The notes under the pieces: generated by a model | The model's database searches: none | Told to the model about the DNA's origin: nothing | What the model saw: the letters and a program-made list of their open reading frames with translations, nothing else | Made by a program: the position numbers and the translations under genes | Shown: piece by piece, positions 8,720 through 17,701 of the stretch | Layout: the number at the start of each line of letters is the position of its first letter | How positions within the stretch are numbered: the first letter of the stretch is position 1 | DNA from: CAKMZU01 sp965248335 | GTDB taxonomy: Bacteria; Pseudomonadota; Gammaproteobacteria; Pseudomonadales; DT-91 | Assembly (NCBI GenBank): GCA_965248335.1 | Contig: CBDFIY010000001.1 | Location: forward strand, 310,001-374,000 | DNA length: 64,000 nt | Reading direction: 5' to 3'

Positions 8720-11558
8720 TAATACCTCCTTGTTCTTCTTCTTTCTTATATTTCGCCGGATATAATGTTGCTAACGCAAGAACACTTTCTCCTACCCACT
8801 TGTCATAATTTCCATGCCAGCTATTTTCGAGGTTAGCCTCATGAATTTCAGTGGCTTTCTCTTCAAAGGGGTAAGCCTGCTCTTCAAGTAATAAATCATA
8901 CTCTTCAAGTTCTAATTCATTTAAACCTTTAGGCCTCTCTGAATTCATCATATCTCTTGATAAAGTCGCATATATTTCGGCTACATTGTAATTCGCAAGC
9001 GTCGAGAACTCTTGGATTTCATAGGATAAAATCCACTGATAGCGCTTTAATGCAGCCTCTAATGCTGATTTTTTCTTCGGCATTGAGCGACTCAAAGGCT
9101 GGCTTAGCTTTATCTTTTTGAATGCCGACAAATAAACTTCAGCAAACACGTTTCTGCTATAGGCAGCTAAGTATTTAGAACGTGCTGTACGTTTACTGCC
9201 TGCTTTTTTATCGGCTACTATCACTTTATCTAGCCAATAGTTACGGCGATTTTTATCGTTTTTCTTACGATACATTTCACTCAATTTAAAGCGTGTTTCC
9301 ATCGCCAAATCAAAGGGTTCTGAATATTGATGCGAGTAGGCTTTGTATGTATCCAGCGCTTTATCTAGCTGATTAGACTTTTCATAATACTCTGCAGATA
9401 AAAACAATGCCTGACGGCGCTTCTCTGGATCTTTTTCATCACGAAAAACGCGTTTAAGTTCACTCGCCGCCAGCTCAAACTGCGACAACCCTTCGTAACA
9501 GGCGATTAATTTTCCGGTGATATCCAAATCCGTTTTACGTGGATCGTAACGCTTACGATACTCGGCCAACAGGCTTATTGCGCGTTCAAATTGTTTTTCT
9601 TGGATTAAGTAGGTAACCGCATCATACTCTGCCGTTTTACGGTAGCTTGAATGTGGAGAAAATTGACCTACACGCAAAAACTCTTCAACGGCTTCAAGTT
9701 TTTTCCCTGATTTCGCTAATAATTCACCTTGCTTATAGATACTTGCAGCCGTGCGTTTAAATACATCTTTATAACGTTTATCTTGCTTATTTAATGTCAA
9801 CATCGCCTTATGATAATAAGTCTCTGCCGTTTTATACTGCTGCAACTCGAAGCTGCTATGTCCTGCCACAAGGTTGAGCATCAACAATTCATCTTTATTA
9901 GTATCGGGATACTTAACCAAAAAGGCTTCTGCCTGTTCAAAGGCTTGCTGGTATTTTTTCTGACGGTAGAAGGTATCGGTCGTCGTCAACAAAATAGGTC
10001 GGACATATTGGCTTGTCGCGAAATGATCAACGAAGGCTAGCTCAGCAGCAAGCTTTTGTTTTTGACGACGCGCTTTATGCTCGCGCTTAGCTTTTCTCAA
10101 CAACTGGTTCTGTACCAAAATGGCAGCATAAGCGGCTTTTTCTGAACGATCATGAATCGTGTAGTCATAGGCTGCAGATTCATAGGCTAATATCGCTTGT
10201 GGCCATTGCTTCATCTGAGCATAAGCTTCGGCAATCAAGAAGGCTTTTTCGCTGGTATGGAAATCATCAGGGAAAGTAGAAATATACAACTGGTGATAAT
10301 TGATTGCCTGAGCAAATAACTGTCGCATTATTTTTGTTTTCTTAGGCGGTGCTGCCTTATAACGCCTCAATGATTTGAGCTGTCGAGCTGCTTTTGCATG
10401 ATAGTTTCGCCCTACTTCATCGATATAAAGATGTAAGTAATCTCTCATGTACAATTGTGACTCTAGGCTTGCGAACTCATAGAAAGGGCTCTTAATCCCA
10501 TAAGTTTTAATGAAATTTTCTTTTTCAACAGGAATTTTTTGCAAAAACCTTGCTGCACGCATAGTCTCCATAATTTTATTCGCAAAGACAGGTGCATCAT
10601 TACTGATCGGGTAAGCTCTAATAAAAGCGCGATATGTCAAAATCGCATCATGATAACGCTCTTTATCTGCATAAAGTGCCGCCAAAGATTTATAAATAAG
10701 CGGGGTGTAGGTCTTTACACCTTGTTGCGCATAATACTCTGTAAGACTTGATACCCCATCAAGGTAAGAGAAAATAATGGCGGTAATACGAATACTATCC
10801 TGTACCAATAGAAGTTTCGCATTTTCAACTTTCGTTAAACTCACCTCGCCACCGAGATGACGATCTAAAATTTCTGTAAAAACAGTCAACGCGGATTCAT
10901 AATTGCCTTGCTTAAACAAGCTCCACGCCTGCATGTAAATAGCATTTTCATAATAAGACGTTTTTGTACCGGCAGTAATAACGGCTTTATAAGCGGCCCC
11001 TGCATTGCGGTATTTTCTTAGCGTAAAGAAATAATCTCCACGCCTAAAATGTGACTCTGTTACATACTTCGAGGCAGGGTATTTATTAACGAGCGTGGTG
11101 AGCGTCACAAGCGCACCTTGCGTATCCCCCGCTAAATCATAGGCTTTAGCCATCTGGTAATAAATGGCATCATTCCCTTTATTAAAAGGAAAAGCGTCTA
11201 ATAAATCCTGATATTGTAAAATAGTTTTTTGGTAATCCGCGAGATAAACAGAATCGTCTTCTTCCTCTAAGGATTGCTCAGACAGCTGCTCTTGATAAGT
11301 CATCTCAAGATTAGCAATGCGAGAAAGAATTTGAGCTCGAAGTTTCGCAGTCTGCACATAAGATAACAATGACTGATACCGCTGGATCTGCTCATCTGTT
11401 GAGACACGAATAAACGCCTTATTAGACGAAACTTGCAAGGGTAATAGTTCCCCCAGTTTCATAGCACCTGTTTCTGGCTTCTGATTCCAAAGACAACCAC
11501 TCAAGACAACGCTTGCGGCAACAAAGATACACCATTGGACTGAAGCTTTTAACGCCAT
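8703..11558 (-). CDS. Large TPR-repeat outer-membrane lipoprotein
   Basis: This 951-residue protein has an N-terminal lipobox (VVLSGC near residue 22) followed by many TPR-like helical pairs. Examples are NDAIYYQMAKAYDLAGDTQGAL, SHFRRGDYFFTLRKYRNAGAAY, AIYMQAWSLFKQGNYESAL, KSLAALYADKERYHDAILTY, KAFLIAEAYAQMKQWPQAI and ALFLSAEYYEKSNQLDKAL. The repeats run almost to the C-terminus. It overlaps its upstream neighbour by 10 bp and its downstream neighbour by 17 bp. Size and content resemble the large TPR components (GltD/AgmU-like) of Agl–Glt complexes. It probably forms an extended periplasmic scaffold anchored to the outer membrane. The exact orthologue cannot be decided by eye. Confidence 0.8.
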   Translation of the reverse strand: MALKASVQWCIFVAASVVLSGCLWNQKPETGAMKLGELLPLQVSSNKAFIRVSTDEQIQRYQSLLSYVQTAKLRAQILSRIANLEMTYQEQLSEQSLEEEDDSVYLADYQKTILQYQDLLDAFPFNKGNDAIYYQMAKAYDLAGDTQGALVTLTTLVNKYPASKYVTESHFRRGDYFFTLRKYRNAGAAYKAVITAGTKTSYYENAIYMQAWSLFKQGNYESALTVFTEILDRHLGGEVSLTKVENAKLLLVQDSIRITAIIFSYLDGVSSLTEYYAQQGVKTYTPLIYKSLAALYADKERYHDAILTYRAFIRAYPISNDAPVFANKIMETMRAARFLQKIPVEKENFIKTYGIKSPFYEFASLESQLYMRDYLHLYIDEVGRNYHAKAARQLKSLRRYKAAPPKKTKIMRQLFAQAINYHQLYISTFPDDFHTSEKAFLIAEAYAQMKQWPQAILAYESAAYDYTIHDRSEKAAYAAILVQNQLLRKAKREHKARRQKQKLAAELAFVDHFATSQYVRPILLTTTDTFYRQKKYQQAFEQAEAFLVKYPDTNKDELLMLNLVAGHSSFELQQYKTAETYYHKAMLTLNKQDKRYKDVFKRTAASIYKQGELLAKSGKKLEAVEEFLRVGQFSPHSSYRKTAEYDAVTYLIQEKQFERAISLLAEYRKRYDPRKTDLDITGKLIACYEGLSQFELAASELKRVFRDEKDPEKRRQALFLSAEYYEKSNQLDKALDTYKAYSHQYSEPFDLAMETRFKLSEMYRKKNDKNRRNYWLDKVIVADKKAGSKRTARSKYLAAYSRNVFAEVYLSAFKKIKLSQPLSRSMPKKKSALEAALKRYQWILSYEIQEFSTLANYNVAEIYATLSRDMMNSERPKGLNELELEEYDLLLEEQAYPFEEKATEIHEANLENSWHGNYDKWVGESVLALATLYPAKYKKEEEQGGISESIY

Positions 11559-13345
11559 AATCGCTGGCCTCCTTGCTGATAAAACTCCTCACTTATTCTC
11601 GCAGCAGAAATTCTTGCTTGCCCCTCAAATAGCTGAATCTGTCGTTTTTGCTCCGCTAACGCCTCCATTGTCATACCGAGCAATAGTTCTTCTGCATTCG
11701 CCTGAAGCCCTTTGACTAAACTCTTCGCTTTCGTCAACTTTTCTTGCAATAAATATATTTTCTGATCGATATTACCTGAAGAGGGTATTTGCTGCTTAAC
11801 AGATAAGTATGCCTGATACTGTTGATTAACAATTTTGAACTGTTGCATCAATAAAATAATTCGATGGTTATCTGATGTAAACAAACGGTCATTCTCTTGC
11901 AACTGCCCCATCAAAAGACCTCTGACTTGCTGAATGTCGACAAAATAAGGAGCCTCCAAAGCAATGCCAGCACGCAATTGTGTATATCGCTGATATGCCA
12001 AATTAACCGGATGTTGGGAACCTACAGTGACCATCGCTTCTTTTAATAAGGACTCAGCTACCGCATCAATTTTTTGTATAACGCTGGTAAACTGAGATTC
12101 GATTGCTTGCTCACTTTGCACAATGCGCTTGGACTTAACGCTTGACTCTGCGCTAGCCACATGACGTATTTGTGAAAATCGCATTAACTCATTTTCAAAC
12201 GTCGTCAATTTATCAAGAAATTTGCCAGCCCGACCAATTGTCATCAATACATCTTGAAAATCCGGTTTTGCAAAAGCATAAACCAATAAAGGATGAATCG
12301 GCTCAACGTGGCTTTCACCTTCCTGGTTAAAAGCAATAGCATGCGCATGAATATCTTCGATGAGAAAGGTAGCGGATAACTTATCAATCTGCGCTGTTAC
12401 ACCTAGGTAGCGGCTTATTGCTTGTTCATAACCTGCAAGCGCCTCTGATAAGGCATTTTGTTGCTCAAAAGCAAAAGGAATGGCGAGATAACCCTCGTAA
12501 ACATTGATTGATTTAAACGGTAACCTGACGAGTTGACGCCAAGCCTCAAGCGCTAAACCTGGTTGGTTATTTTTATAGGCTGACCAGCCGTAACCCAGTA
12601 GGCCTTGATCAATCCATTCTGTATTTTCCCGTAATTCAGCGAATGAATCCCGTGCGAAATCAAAACGATTTTCACCGAAATAACTGTAAGCAAGATTCAA
12701 CGTCAGATAACTATTAAGAGAACGGCCCTCTTCGGTGGTATCTGTATGCTGCAAGGCACGCTTAAAATAAGCTTGTGCCAGCAAGGGCTGTTTAATGCGC
12801 TGAGCGGCAGTGGCAAGATTATTGTAAATATAGGCCAACCAAATTGATGGATGAACTCTCCCTTCTGGTTGCCCTTCAATAGCAACACGTTCAGCGGCAA
12901 CGAGGACTTTTGCATCAACTTCCTGCTGCAGCATACAGGATACCCGTTGAAACCGTTGTCTATGATCCATCTCTGTTGATAGTTCTTTAAGGTTGAGTAA
13001 TGCTAACAATGCGCCTTCACAGTCGCCCTGCCGACGCCGCAACTCAGAAATATCCAACCACAGTTTATCGCTGATAAAAGCAGGCAAGCTACCAACAAGA
13101 TTTTTAGCCAGTGTCTCTTGTAATTGCTCCGTTCGAAATAACTCTCGGCTCACTTGGTTCGCATCACCGAGAGCCACGCCACTATTTTTCGCGAGTTCCA
13201 ACATGGCTTTATCTTTATGGCCACGCAGATACTCAAAAATAGCTACTTTTTCAGCATAGTTTTGATTGGGGTTTTCGATTGCCTGTGAATAATGGGCAAC
13301 CAGCATGAGCAATGAACTAAAAACGCCTACACATAAACGCACCAT
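11549..13345 (-). CDS. Periplasmic TPR-rich protein
   Basis: This 598-residue protein has a Sec signal peptide (cleavage near HYSQA). TPR-like repeats occur in the first 300 residues (LWLDISELRRRQGDCEGALL, NLATAAQRIKQPLLAQAYFKRAL, LNLAYSYFGENRFDFARDSF, LLGYGWSAYKNNQPGLALEAW). The C-terminal half is more coiled-coil-like, rich in Gln, Glu and Lys (for example KQQIPSSGNIDQKIYLLQEKL). It starts 5 bp after the 181-residue gene and overlaps the 951-residue gene. A structural role in the same envelope complex is inferred from the operon. I cannot assign an individual Glt name with confidence. Confidence 0.78.
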   Translation of the reverse strand: MVRLCVGVFSSLLMLVAHYSQAIENPNQNYAEKVAIFEYLRGHKDKAMLELAKNSGVALGDANQVSRELFRTEQLQETLAKNLVGSLPAFISDKLWLDISELRRRQGDCEGALLALLNLKELSTEMDHRQRFQRVSCMLQQEVDAKVLVAAERVAIEGQPEGRVHPSIWLAYIYNNLATAAQRIKQPLLAQAYFKRALQHTDTTEEGRSLNSYLTLNLAYSYFGENRFDFARDSFAELRENTEWIDQGLLGYGWSAYKNNQPGLALEAWRQLVRLPFKSINVYEGYLAIPFAFEQQNALSEALAGYEQAISRYLGVTAQIDKLSATFLIEDIHAHAIAFNQEGESHVEPIHPLLVYAFAKPDFQDVLMTIGRAGKFLDKLTTFENELMRFSQIRHVASAESSVKSKRIVQSEQAIESQFTSVIQKIDAVAESLLKEAMVTVGSQHPVNLAYQRYTQLRAGIALEAPYFVDIQQVRGLLMGQLQENDRLFTSDNHRIILLMQQFKIVNQQYQAYLSVKQQIPSSGNIDQKIYLLQEKLTKAKSLVKGLQANAEELLLGMTMEALAEQKRQIQLFEGQARISAARISEEFYQQGGQRLWR

Positions 13346-13350
13346 AACGA

Positions 13351-13896
13351 TTACTCAGCGCCTAGGTCTTTAACTAAAAAATATGGGCTTTCAGATTTCT
13401 CGGTAGTGGATACGGCGAGTTCTATTGCATGGCCTGAGAGTTTCTTTTCAAACGTTAAATTCACCGTTTCTGATAATGGCTTTTTCTTTGCATCAAACCC
13501 CTTAAAAACAGCTTTTACTTTATGCCACCCGAGGGTCACATTGCCTTCAAAGAAACGTTGAATACCGCCTAAGCGTAAGGAGGCAACATCTCGGTCCGAA
13601 TAAATATGAAAACTTTTCTCGACATTATCAACAATCAGCGTTACTGAATGTAAGTCATACAACGCATCAGGAGCCATCGACACATAAACACTCAAACGTG
13701 TAACGGGTGGAAACAATAACGTTTTCTTAAGCTGTGCGATGTCTTTTTCAATATCGTCTATAGCGAGGCTTAATCCATCAAGTTGTTGGTCTAACTCTTT
13801 CTGGTAGGCTTCTGCCAGTGCATGCTTAGCGAGCACACTTGACAGCAACAATACAACGAGCAAATAGCTAAGTCGTGAATAATTCATAGTCGGCAT
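13351..13896 (-). CDS. Exported protein of unknown function, first gene of ExbBD–TPR operon
   Basis: This 181-residue protein has a signal peptide (hydrophobic LLVVLLLSSVLA, cleavage near HALA). A short heptad-like helix follows (ELDQQLDGLSLAIDDIEKDI), then a predicted beta-rich domain (TRLSVYVSMAPDALYDLHSVTLIVDNVEKSFHIYS) that looks like an Ig-like or carbohydrate-binding sandwich. The start could be the ATG at 13896 or the ATG three codons later. It heads the nine-gene operon, and the next gene begins 5 bp after its stop. I do not recognise the family. Confidence 0.7.
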   Translation of the reverse strand: MPTMNYSRLSYLLVVLLLSSVLAKHALAEAYQKELDQQLDGLSLAIDDIEKDIAQLKKTLLFPPVTRLSVYVSMAPDALYDLHSVTLIVDNVEKSFHIYSDRDVASLRLGGIQRFFEGNVTLGWHKVKAVFKGFDAKKKPLSETVNLTFEKKLSGHAIELAVSTTEKSESPYFLVKDLGAE

Positions 13897-13942
13897 CTTA
13901 ATTTTTATTATTTTTTCCTATAGCTCAATAAATGCCAATAAT

Positions 13943-14169
13943 TTAGTGAACTATCTCCTTAGGGCTCAACGATTCTACATGGTTAAGCCTTAAAGACAAA
14001 CCCAAAAGGGGCTGTTGGTTCATAGAATAGTCATGAATCGGTCGCTCGTGCGCTTCCTGTGATACAGCTGCAACTCTGAACAAACCTACATCAAGATTAT
14101 CAGAAAGACATACGGGAGAAAGTGTATGCTCAGTATTCGCGCATGTTAAATGTGCCTGAAAAGTATATC
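13943..14169 (-). other. Possible 3' remnant of a gene truncated by the 128-bp repeat
   Basis: This is the non-repeat part of the 464-bp interval between the ExbBD–TPR operon and the OYE gene. A minus-strand frame runs in from the repeat and ends at 13943. The roughly 70 residues outside the repeat (from FQAHLTCANTEH to the stop, including FRVAAVSQEAHERPIHDYS) look protein-like in composition, but no start is available outside the repeat. It could be the tail of a decayed gene or chance. No promoter or terminator was clear here apart from AT-rich sequence at 13900–13940 that may hold the operon promoter. Confidence 0.3.
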
Positions 14170-14297
14170 TATACCGATCACCCTTGAAGATGCAAGGGCG
14201 TTGGCCGCGCTCGCTCACCCCAATCACTTACTGACTGTAAGCTCATGGGGATTCGCTCGCTTGCCGCCTTCTTGCATCTCCAATTCCGATGGGTATA
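14170..14297 (-). repeat. 128-bp palindromic dispersed repeat, copy 1
   Basis: This is one of three copies in the window (others at 47960 and 56393), inverted relative to those two. The ends are imperfect inverted repeats: TATACCGATCA..TTGAAGATGCAAG on one side and TATACCCATCGG..TTGGAGATGCAAG read inward from the other. The centre is also roughly palindromic (CCCCA..CTTA arms), so the whole unit could fold into one long hairpin. It lies 63 bp past the end of the OYE gene. A MITE or REP-like element is the best description. Confidence 0.85.
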
Positions 14298-14360
14298 ACA
14301 TCATTCAATATTTTTTTGGCCATGCCTTTCAGTTATTCTCAAGAACGACACATCGGCCAT

Positions 14361-15440
14361 TCAGCTTTTCTTATCATTGCTTTTCAAATAATCCGTATAC
14401 CCTTTCTTTCCACCGCTATACAGCGTATGTCGATCAAAATCAGACAGCGGAACCCCTTGGCGCATGCGCCAAACAAGATCAGGGTTGGCGATAAAGTGAC
14501 GTCCGAAAGACACTGCAGATACATTGCCATCAGCCAGTATTTTTTCAGCGGAACATTGATCAAAACCATCATTAATAACGAGGCGTCCCGAAAATCCTTT
14601 TGTCGCCATGCCGATCACATCAATAGCTTTATCCGGTGATTGAATCGCATGCAGGTAAGCCAGATTAAATTCGGACAGCTGCTCAAGTAAAACATCAAAA
14701 GTCTCTTTCGGGTTTTTGTCGTAGAGATCATTGTATGGATTTGCTGGGCAAATACGGCACCCTATTTTATCCGCGCCGTTTACTCCAGCCATTGCTTGGA
14801 TTAATTCAATGACAAATCTGCAGCGATTATTCACACCTCCACCGTACTGATCTTCTCGTCGATTCGTACCGGTTGATAAAAACTGTGCAGGCAAGTAGCC
14901 ACTCGTGCAATGCAGCTCAACCGCATCAAAACCCACGTCAAAAGCTCTTTCAGTTGCCCGCCTGTAATCATTAATAACTTGCTGGACGCCCTCACAGCTC
15001 AACACATCAGGCTCAACATACGCCTGCAAACCTTGATTTGTATATATCTCACCCTTTGCAACCAAGGCAGAAGGCGCAACAATACTCGCGCTCCCAGTAT
15101 GATTGAAAGGGTGTGAAATTCGACCACAATGCATCAGCTGAATAGCAACTTTCCCGCCTTCAGCATGCACTGCGTCTACCACTTTTCTCCACGCATCAGC
15201 TTGCACTTGGCTAGCTATCCCAGGCGTCAGATTATAGCCTTTACCTTGCTCTGATGGGTATACACCTTCAGTGACAATAAGGCCTGCACGCGCGCGCTGA
15301 CGATAATATTCCACCATCAAAGCACTTGCAGAGCCGTCGCTATTGGCTCGCGAACGCGTCATAGGTGCCATAATAATGCGATTTTTCAATGATAAAGAAC
15401 CCAAACTAACTGGCTCAAAAAGAAAAGAACTAAAGGTCAT
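14361..15440 (-). CDS. Old yellow enzyme family alkene reductase (NemA-like)
   Basis: This 359-residue protein is a full-length FMN-dependent TIM barrel of the OYE family (N-ethylmaleimide reductase type), which reduces activated C=C bonds with NAD(P)H. The opening LFEPVSLGSLSLKNRIIMAPMTRSRA is diagnostic, as are AIQLMHCGRISHP and the C-terminal VSFGRHFIANPDLVWR. The active-site segment reads ELHCTSGYLPAQFL: His and Tyr are kept, but the usual Asn of the H-x-x-N pair is Ser. Cys replaces the small residue after His. It begins 54 bp downstream of the interrupted SDR gene and was probably co-transcribed with it, so the IS630 insertion may reduce its expression. Confidence 0.88.
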   Translation of the reverse strand: MTFSSFLFEPVSLGSLSLKNRIIMAPMTRSRANSDGSASALMVEYYRQRARAGLIVTEGVYPSEQGKGYNLTPGIASQVQADAWRKVVDAVHAEGGKVAIQLMHCGRISHPFNHTGSASIVAPSALVAKGEIYTNQGLQAYVEPDVLSCEGVQQVINDYRRATERAFDVGFDAVELHCTSGYLPAQFLSTGTNRREDQYGGGVNNRCRFVIELIQAMAGVNGADKIGCRICPANPYNDLYDKNPKETFDVLLEQLSEFNLAYLHAIQSPDKAIDVIGMATKGFSGRLVINDGFDQCSAEKILADGNVSAVSFGRHFIANPDLVWRMRQGVPLSDFDRHTLYSGGKKGYTDYLKSNDKKS

Positions 15441-15791
15441 ATGATCACTGATCCAATACGCTACGCTAACTTACTTGTATTTTTAGTTTTGCACTACCAA
15501 ACGGTTTTCATTGTTCCACCATCAGCCACAAGCGTTGCACCTGTAATATAGCTCGCGGCTTCTGACAATAGGAATACAGCTGCATTCGCAAACTCCTCAG
15601 GCTCACCGTAACGCCCCATTGGAATTAAAGAAGCCGTAGCCTGGTGTTGCGCTTCAACAGTTCGGCTATTTGCTTCTGCCTGCTCTTTATCAAGATTTTT
15701 CATTCGGTCTGTGGCAATTAGCCCGGGAACTAAGTTATTCACACGAATGCCATATTTTGCCTCTGCTCGCGAGAGTGTTTTCGCCAAACTA

Positions 15792-17002
15792 GTACATCAT
15801 TTCACAGGGATAGTCGGGTAAAGTTTTTTGAGTTTTACCCGCGCATCTTCCGTAGTAAATCGCCAATCCATTTTGGCTTTTTGCTGGTTTCGCGCATTCA
15901 CCCAAGCGTAAATTTCATGAGCTAAAGTCTCCTGATCAGGAATTCTTCGATTAAGGCATTGACGACTTAAAACACTGAATTCAATTTCTGCCATATTTAA
16001 CCAGCTGCCGTGTTTGGGTGTGTAATGAATCTCTAACTTATTAGCAATTCTAAGCGCTTCAGCTGGCTCAAATGCCTTATATAATGATGCTGGAGTATGT
16101 GTATTCAAATTATCCATAACCAGACGTATTTTCTTAGCGTTTGGATAGACTTCGTCTACAAGCCATTTAATTTGATGCGCCCAATCAACCGCTGTGCGTG
16201 TATCAGTAACTGAAATCTCTCGCCACCCTTCAAGCGGTGCAAAAAACAAAAACAGCGAGCTAACACCATTTCTTTCATATTCCGTGTCAAACTTTTCTGG
16301 CTGGCCTGGCGTCATGGGAATAGGTTCCCTTGTTTCTATGATATGCTGCTTAGAGCTTTCATCCATGCAGACCAGCGGAATACATGGATCATGAGGCAGC
16401 TTATAAACTTCAAGGACGTTTTCCATTGCGCAAATGAAAGCAGCATTTTTTGACGCAGGAATACACCACTCTTTTTTCTGCCATGGTTTCAGTTCGTTTT
16501 TTTTAACTCACGGCAGATAGTTGACGCTGAAACTTTGTCTGTTATCTTCAGCTCAACCAGCTTGTCTGCAAGTAGGTTCAATGTCCAACGGCTTCGGCCT
16601 TCTGGGCAATCTGAACAAACTAATGCAATCAGCTGTGCATGTTGCTCGCCGTCAAGAGCTTTTGTTCTTCCATGGTGACTGAATTTACTTTCTACTGCTA
16701 TTTCAAGACCTTCTTCGACGCAGCGTTTACGGGTTCTTTGCACAGTTCGTGTAGATATACCGCATACTTTTGCTATAGCCTCTTCACTTAATTTCGGCCC
16801 ACCTTCATCAGCCGCAATAAGAATTTGTGCATGCTGCTTTTTGTGTTGTGCGGCCCCCTTATTTTTTAATAAACTTTGTAAATAATCTTTTTCAGGGGCT
16901 GATAATGAGATTTTGTACTTTGCTGTCATAAAACACTTAAAAAGTTTATTTGACTGCAAAGTTAAACATTCGTTGCCGGACAATTGCTGTGAAATGATGT
17001 AC
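15792..17002 (-). mobile_element. IS630-family insertion sequence, complete, inside SDR gene
   Basis: The element is 1211 bp. It is bounded by perfect 16-bp terminal inverted repeats (GTACATCATTTCACAG on the left, its complement on the right), with partial identity continuing about 10 bp further inward. It is flanked by duplicated TA (15790–15791 and 17003–17004) inside a CTAG context, the classic IS630 target. Both boundaries are confirmed by the SDR frame being restored when the element is removed. It carries one transposase gene in two overlapping frames. Confidence 0.93.
15797..16929 (-). CDS. IS630-family transposase, two frames joined by -1 shift
   Basis: The first frame starts at the ATG at 16929 (MTAKYKISLS) and encodes helix-turn-helix domains (SEEAIAKVCGISTRTVQRTRKRC). 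It stops just after REL-KK-TN. The second frame encodes the DDE domain with VCMDESSKQ (Asp), RLVMDNLNTHT (Asp) and WLNMAEIEF (Glu). Around the junction lies a run of eight A (minus strand, 16497–16504). Slipping back one base there gives ELKKNELKPWQKKEWCIP, the expected family sequence, and a single protein of about 377 residues. This is consistent with programmed -1 frameshifting known in IS families; a disabling single-base change is the alternative. Confidence 0.85.
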
Positions 17003-17701
17003 TAGTCACACCCGAACGCATCACGTTAGAAAGCAATAGAAAATCAATGGGCTCTTTTACTGAAGAGGAAGTCATCGTCAAAATCGCGCCTGACCCCTGC
17101 GCACGCATAATGGGTAACACAGCACGTATCATTCTCACCGATGACATCAACGTTAAGTTAAAGGCATCTAGCCACGCCCCGTCATCAAAATCATCGAAAA
17201 CACCTGGCTTAGGGCCACCAGCATTCACCACCAACCCATCGATGCGACCAAAGTATTGTTGCGTTTTGTTCACCCAATCATTAATCGCGGAAGGGTCCGT
17301 GACATCACACACAGATGCCAAACAATCATCGCCCGCCGCCAGCTGATTTTGTGCCCGTTCAATATTGTCAGATTTACTGGATATTATCGATACTTTAGCC
17401 CCTTCATTAAGTAGGCGTTTCGCAATGCAAAACCCCATTCCTTTACTCGCACCTGCCACCAAAAAAACTTTGTTATCAAGCATTAAATTCATAACCAATC
17501 ACCTAATAGCCTTGTGAGTAATGAAGCATGTTTTACCACGGCTTCTAAAAAAATCAACCTCCAAAAATTATATCGCCATAGAAACAACGATATCTAAGTT
17601 ACATTAACTGCGTAAAAATAGGGTTTATCAAACACAACAATTGTCTTTCTACCAAGAGGCTATACACTCACGGCTCACACAAAAGCGAGGCAATAGAAAC
17701 C

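Larger units (their letters stand above)
15494..17492 (-). pseudogene. SDR-family oxidoreductase gene split by IS630-family element
   Basis: The N-terminal part (17492 down to the IS) has the Rossmann motif GASKGMGFCIAKRL and the NAGG motif. The C-terminal part (IS to 15494) continues AKTLSRAEAKYGIRVNNLVPG and ends GATLVADGGT. Removing 15792–17002 and one TA restores a continuous frame reading ..RSGVTSLAKTLS.., about 262 residues, the normal SDR length. The canonical Tyr-x3-Lys is not present at the expected place (LLLSNVMRSGV), a variation seen in some SDR subgroups. The ATG at 17492 is preferred over an upstream TTG. As it stands the gene cannot make the full protein. Confidence 0.9.

Noticed and set aside
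14150..14494. Plus-strand frame starting at repeat copy 1
   Set aside because: Half is translated repeat and the other half is antisense to the OYE gene.
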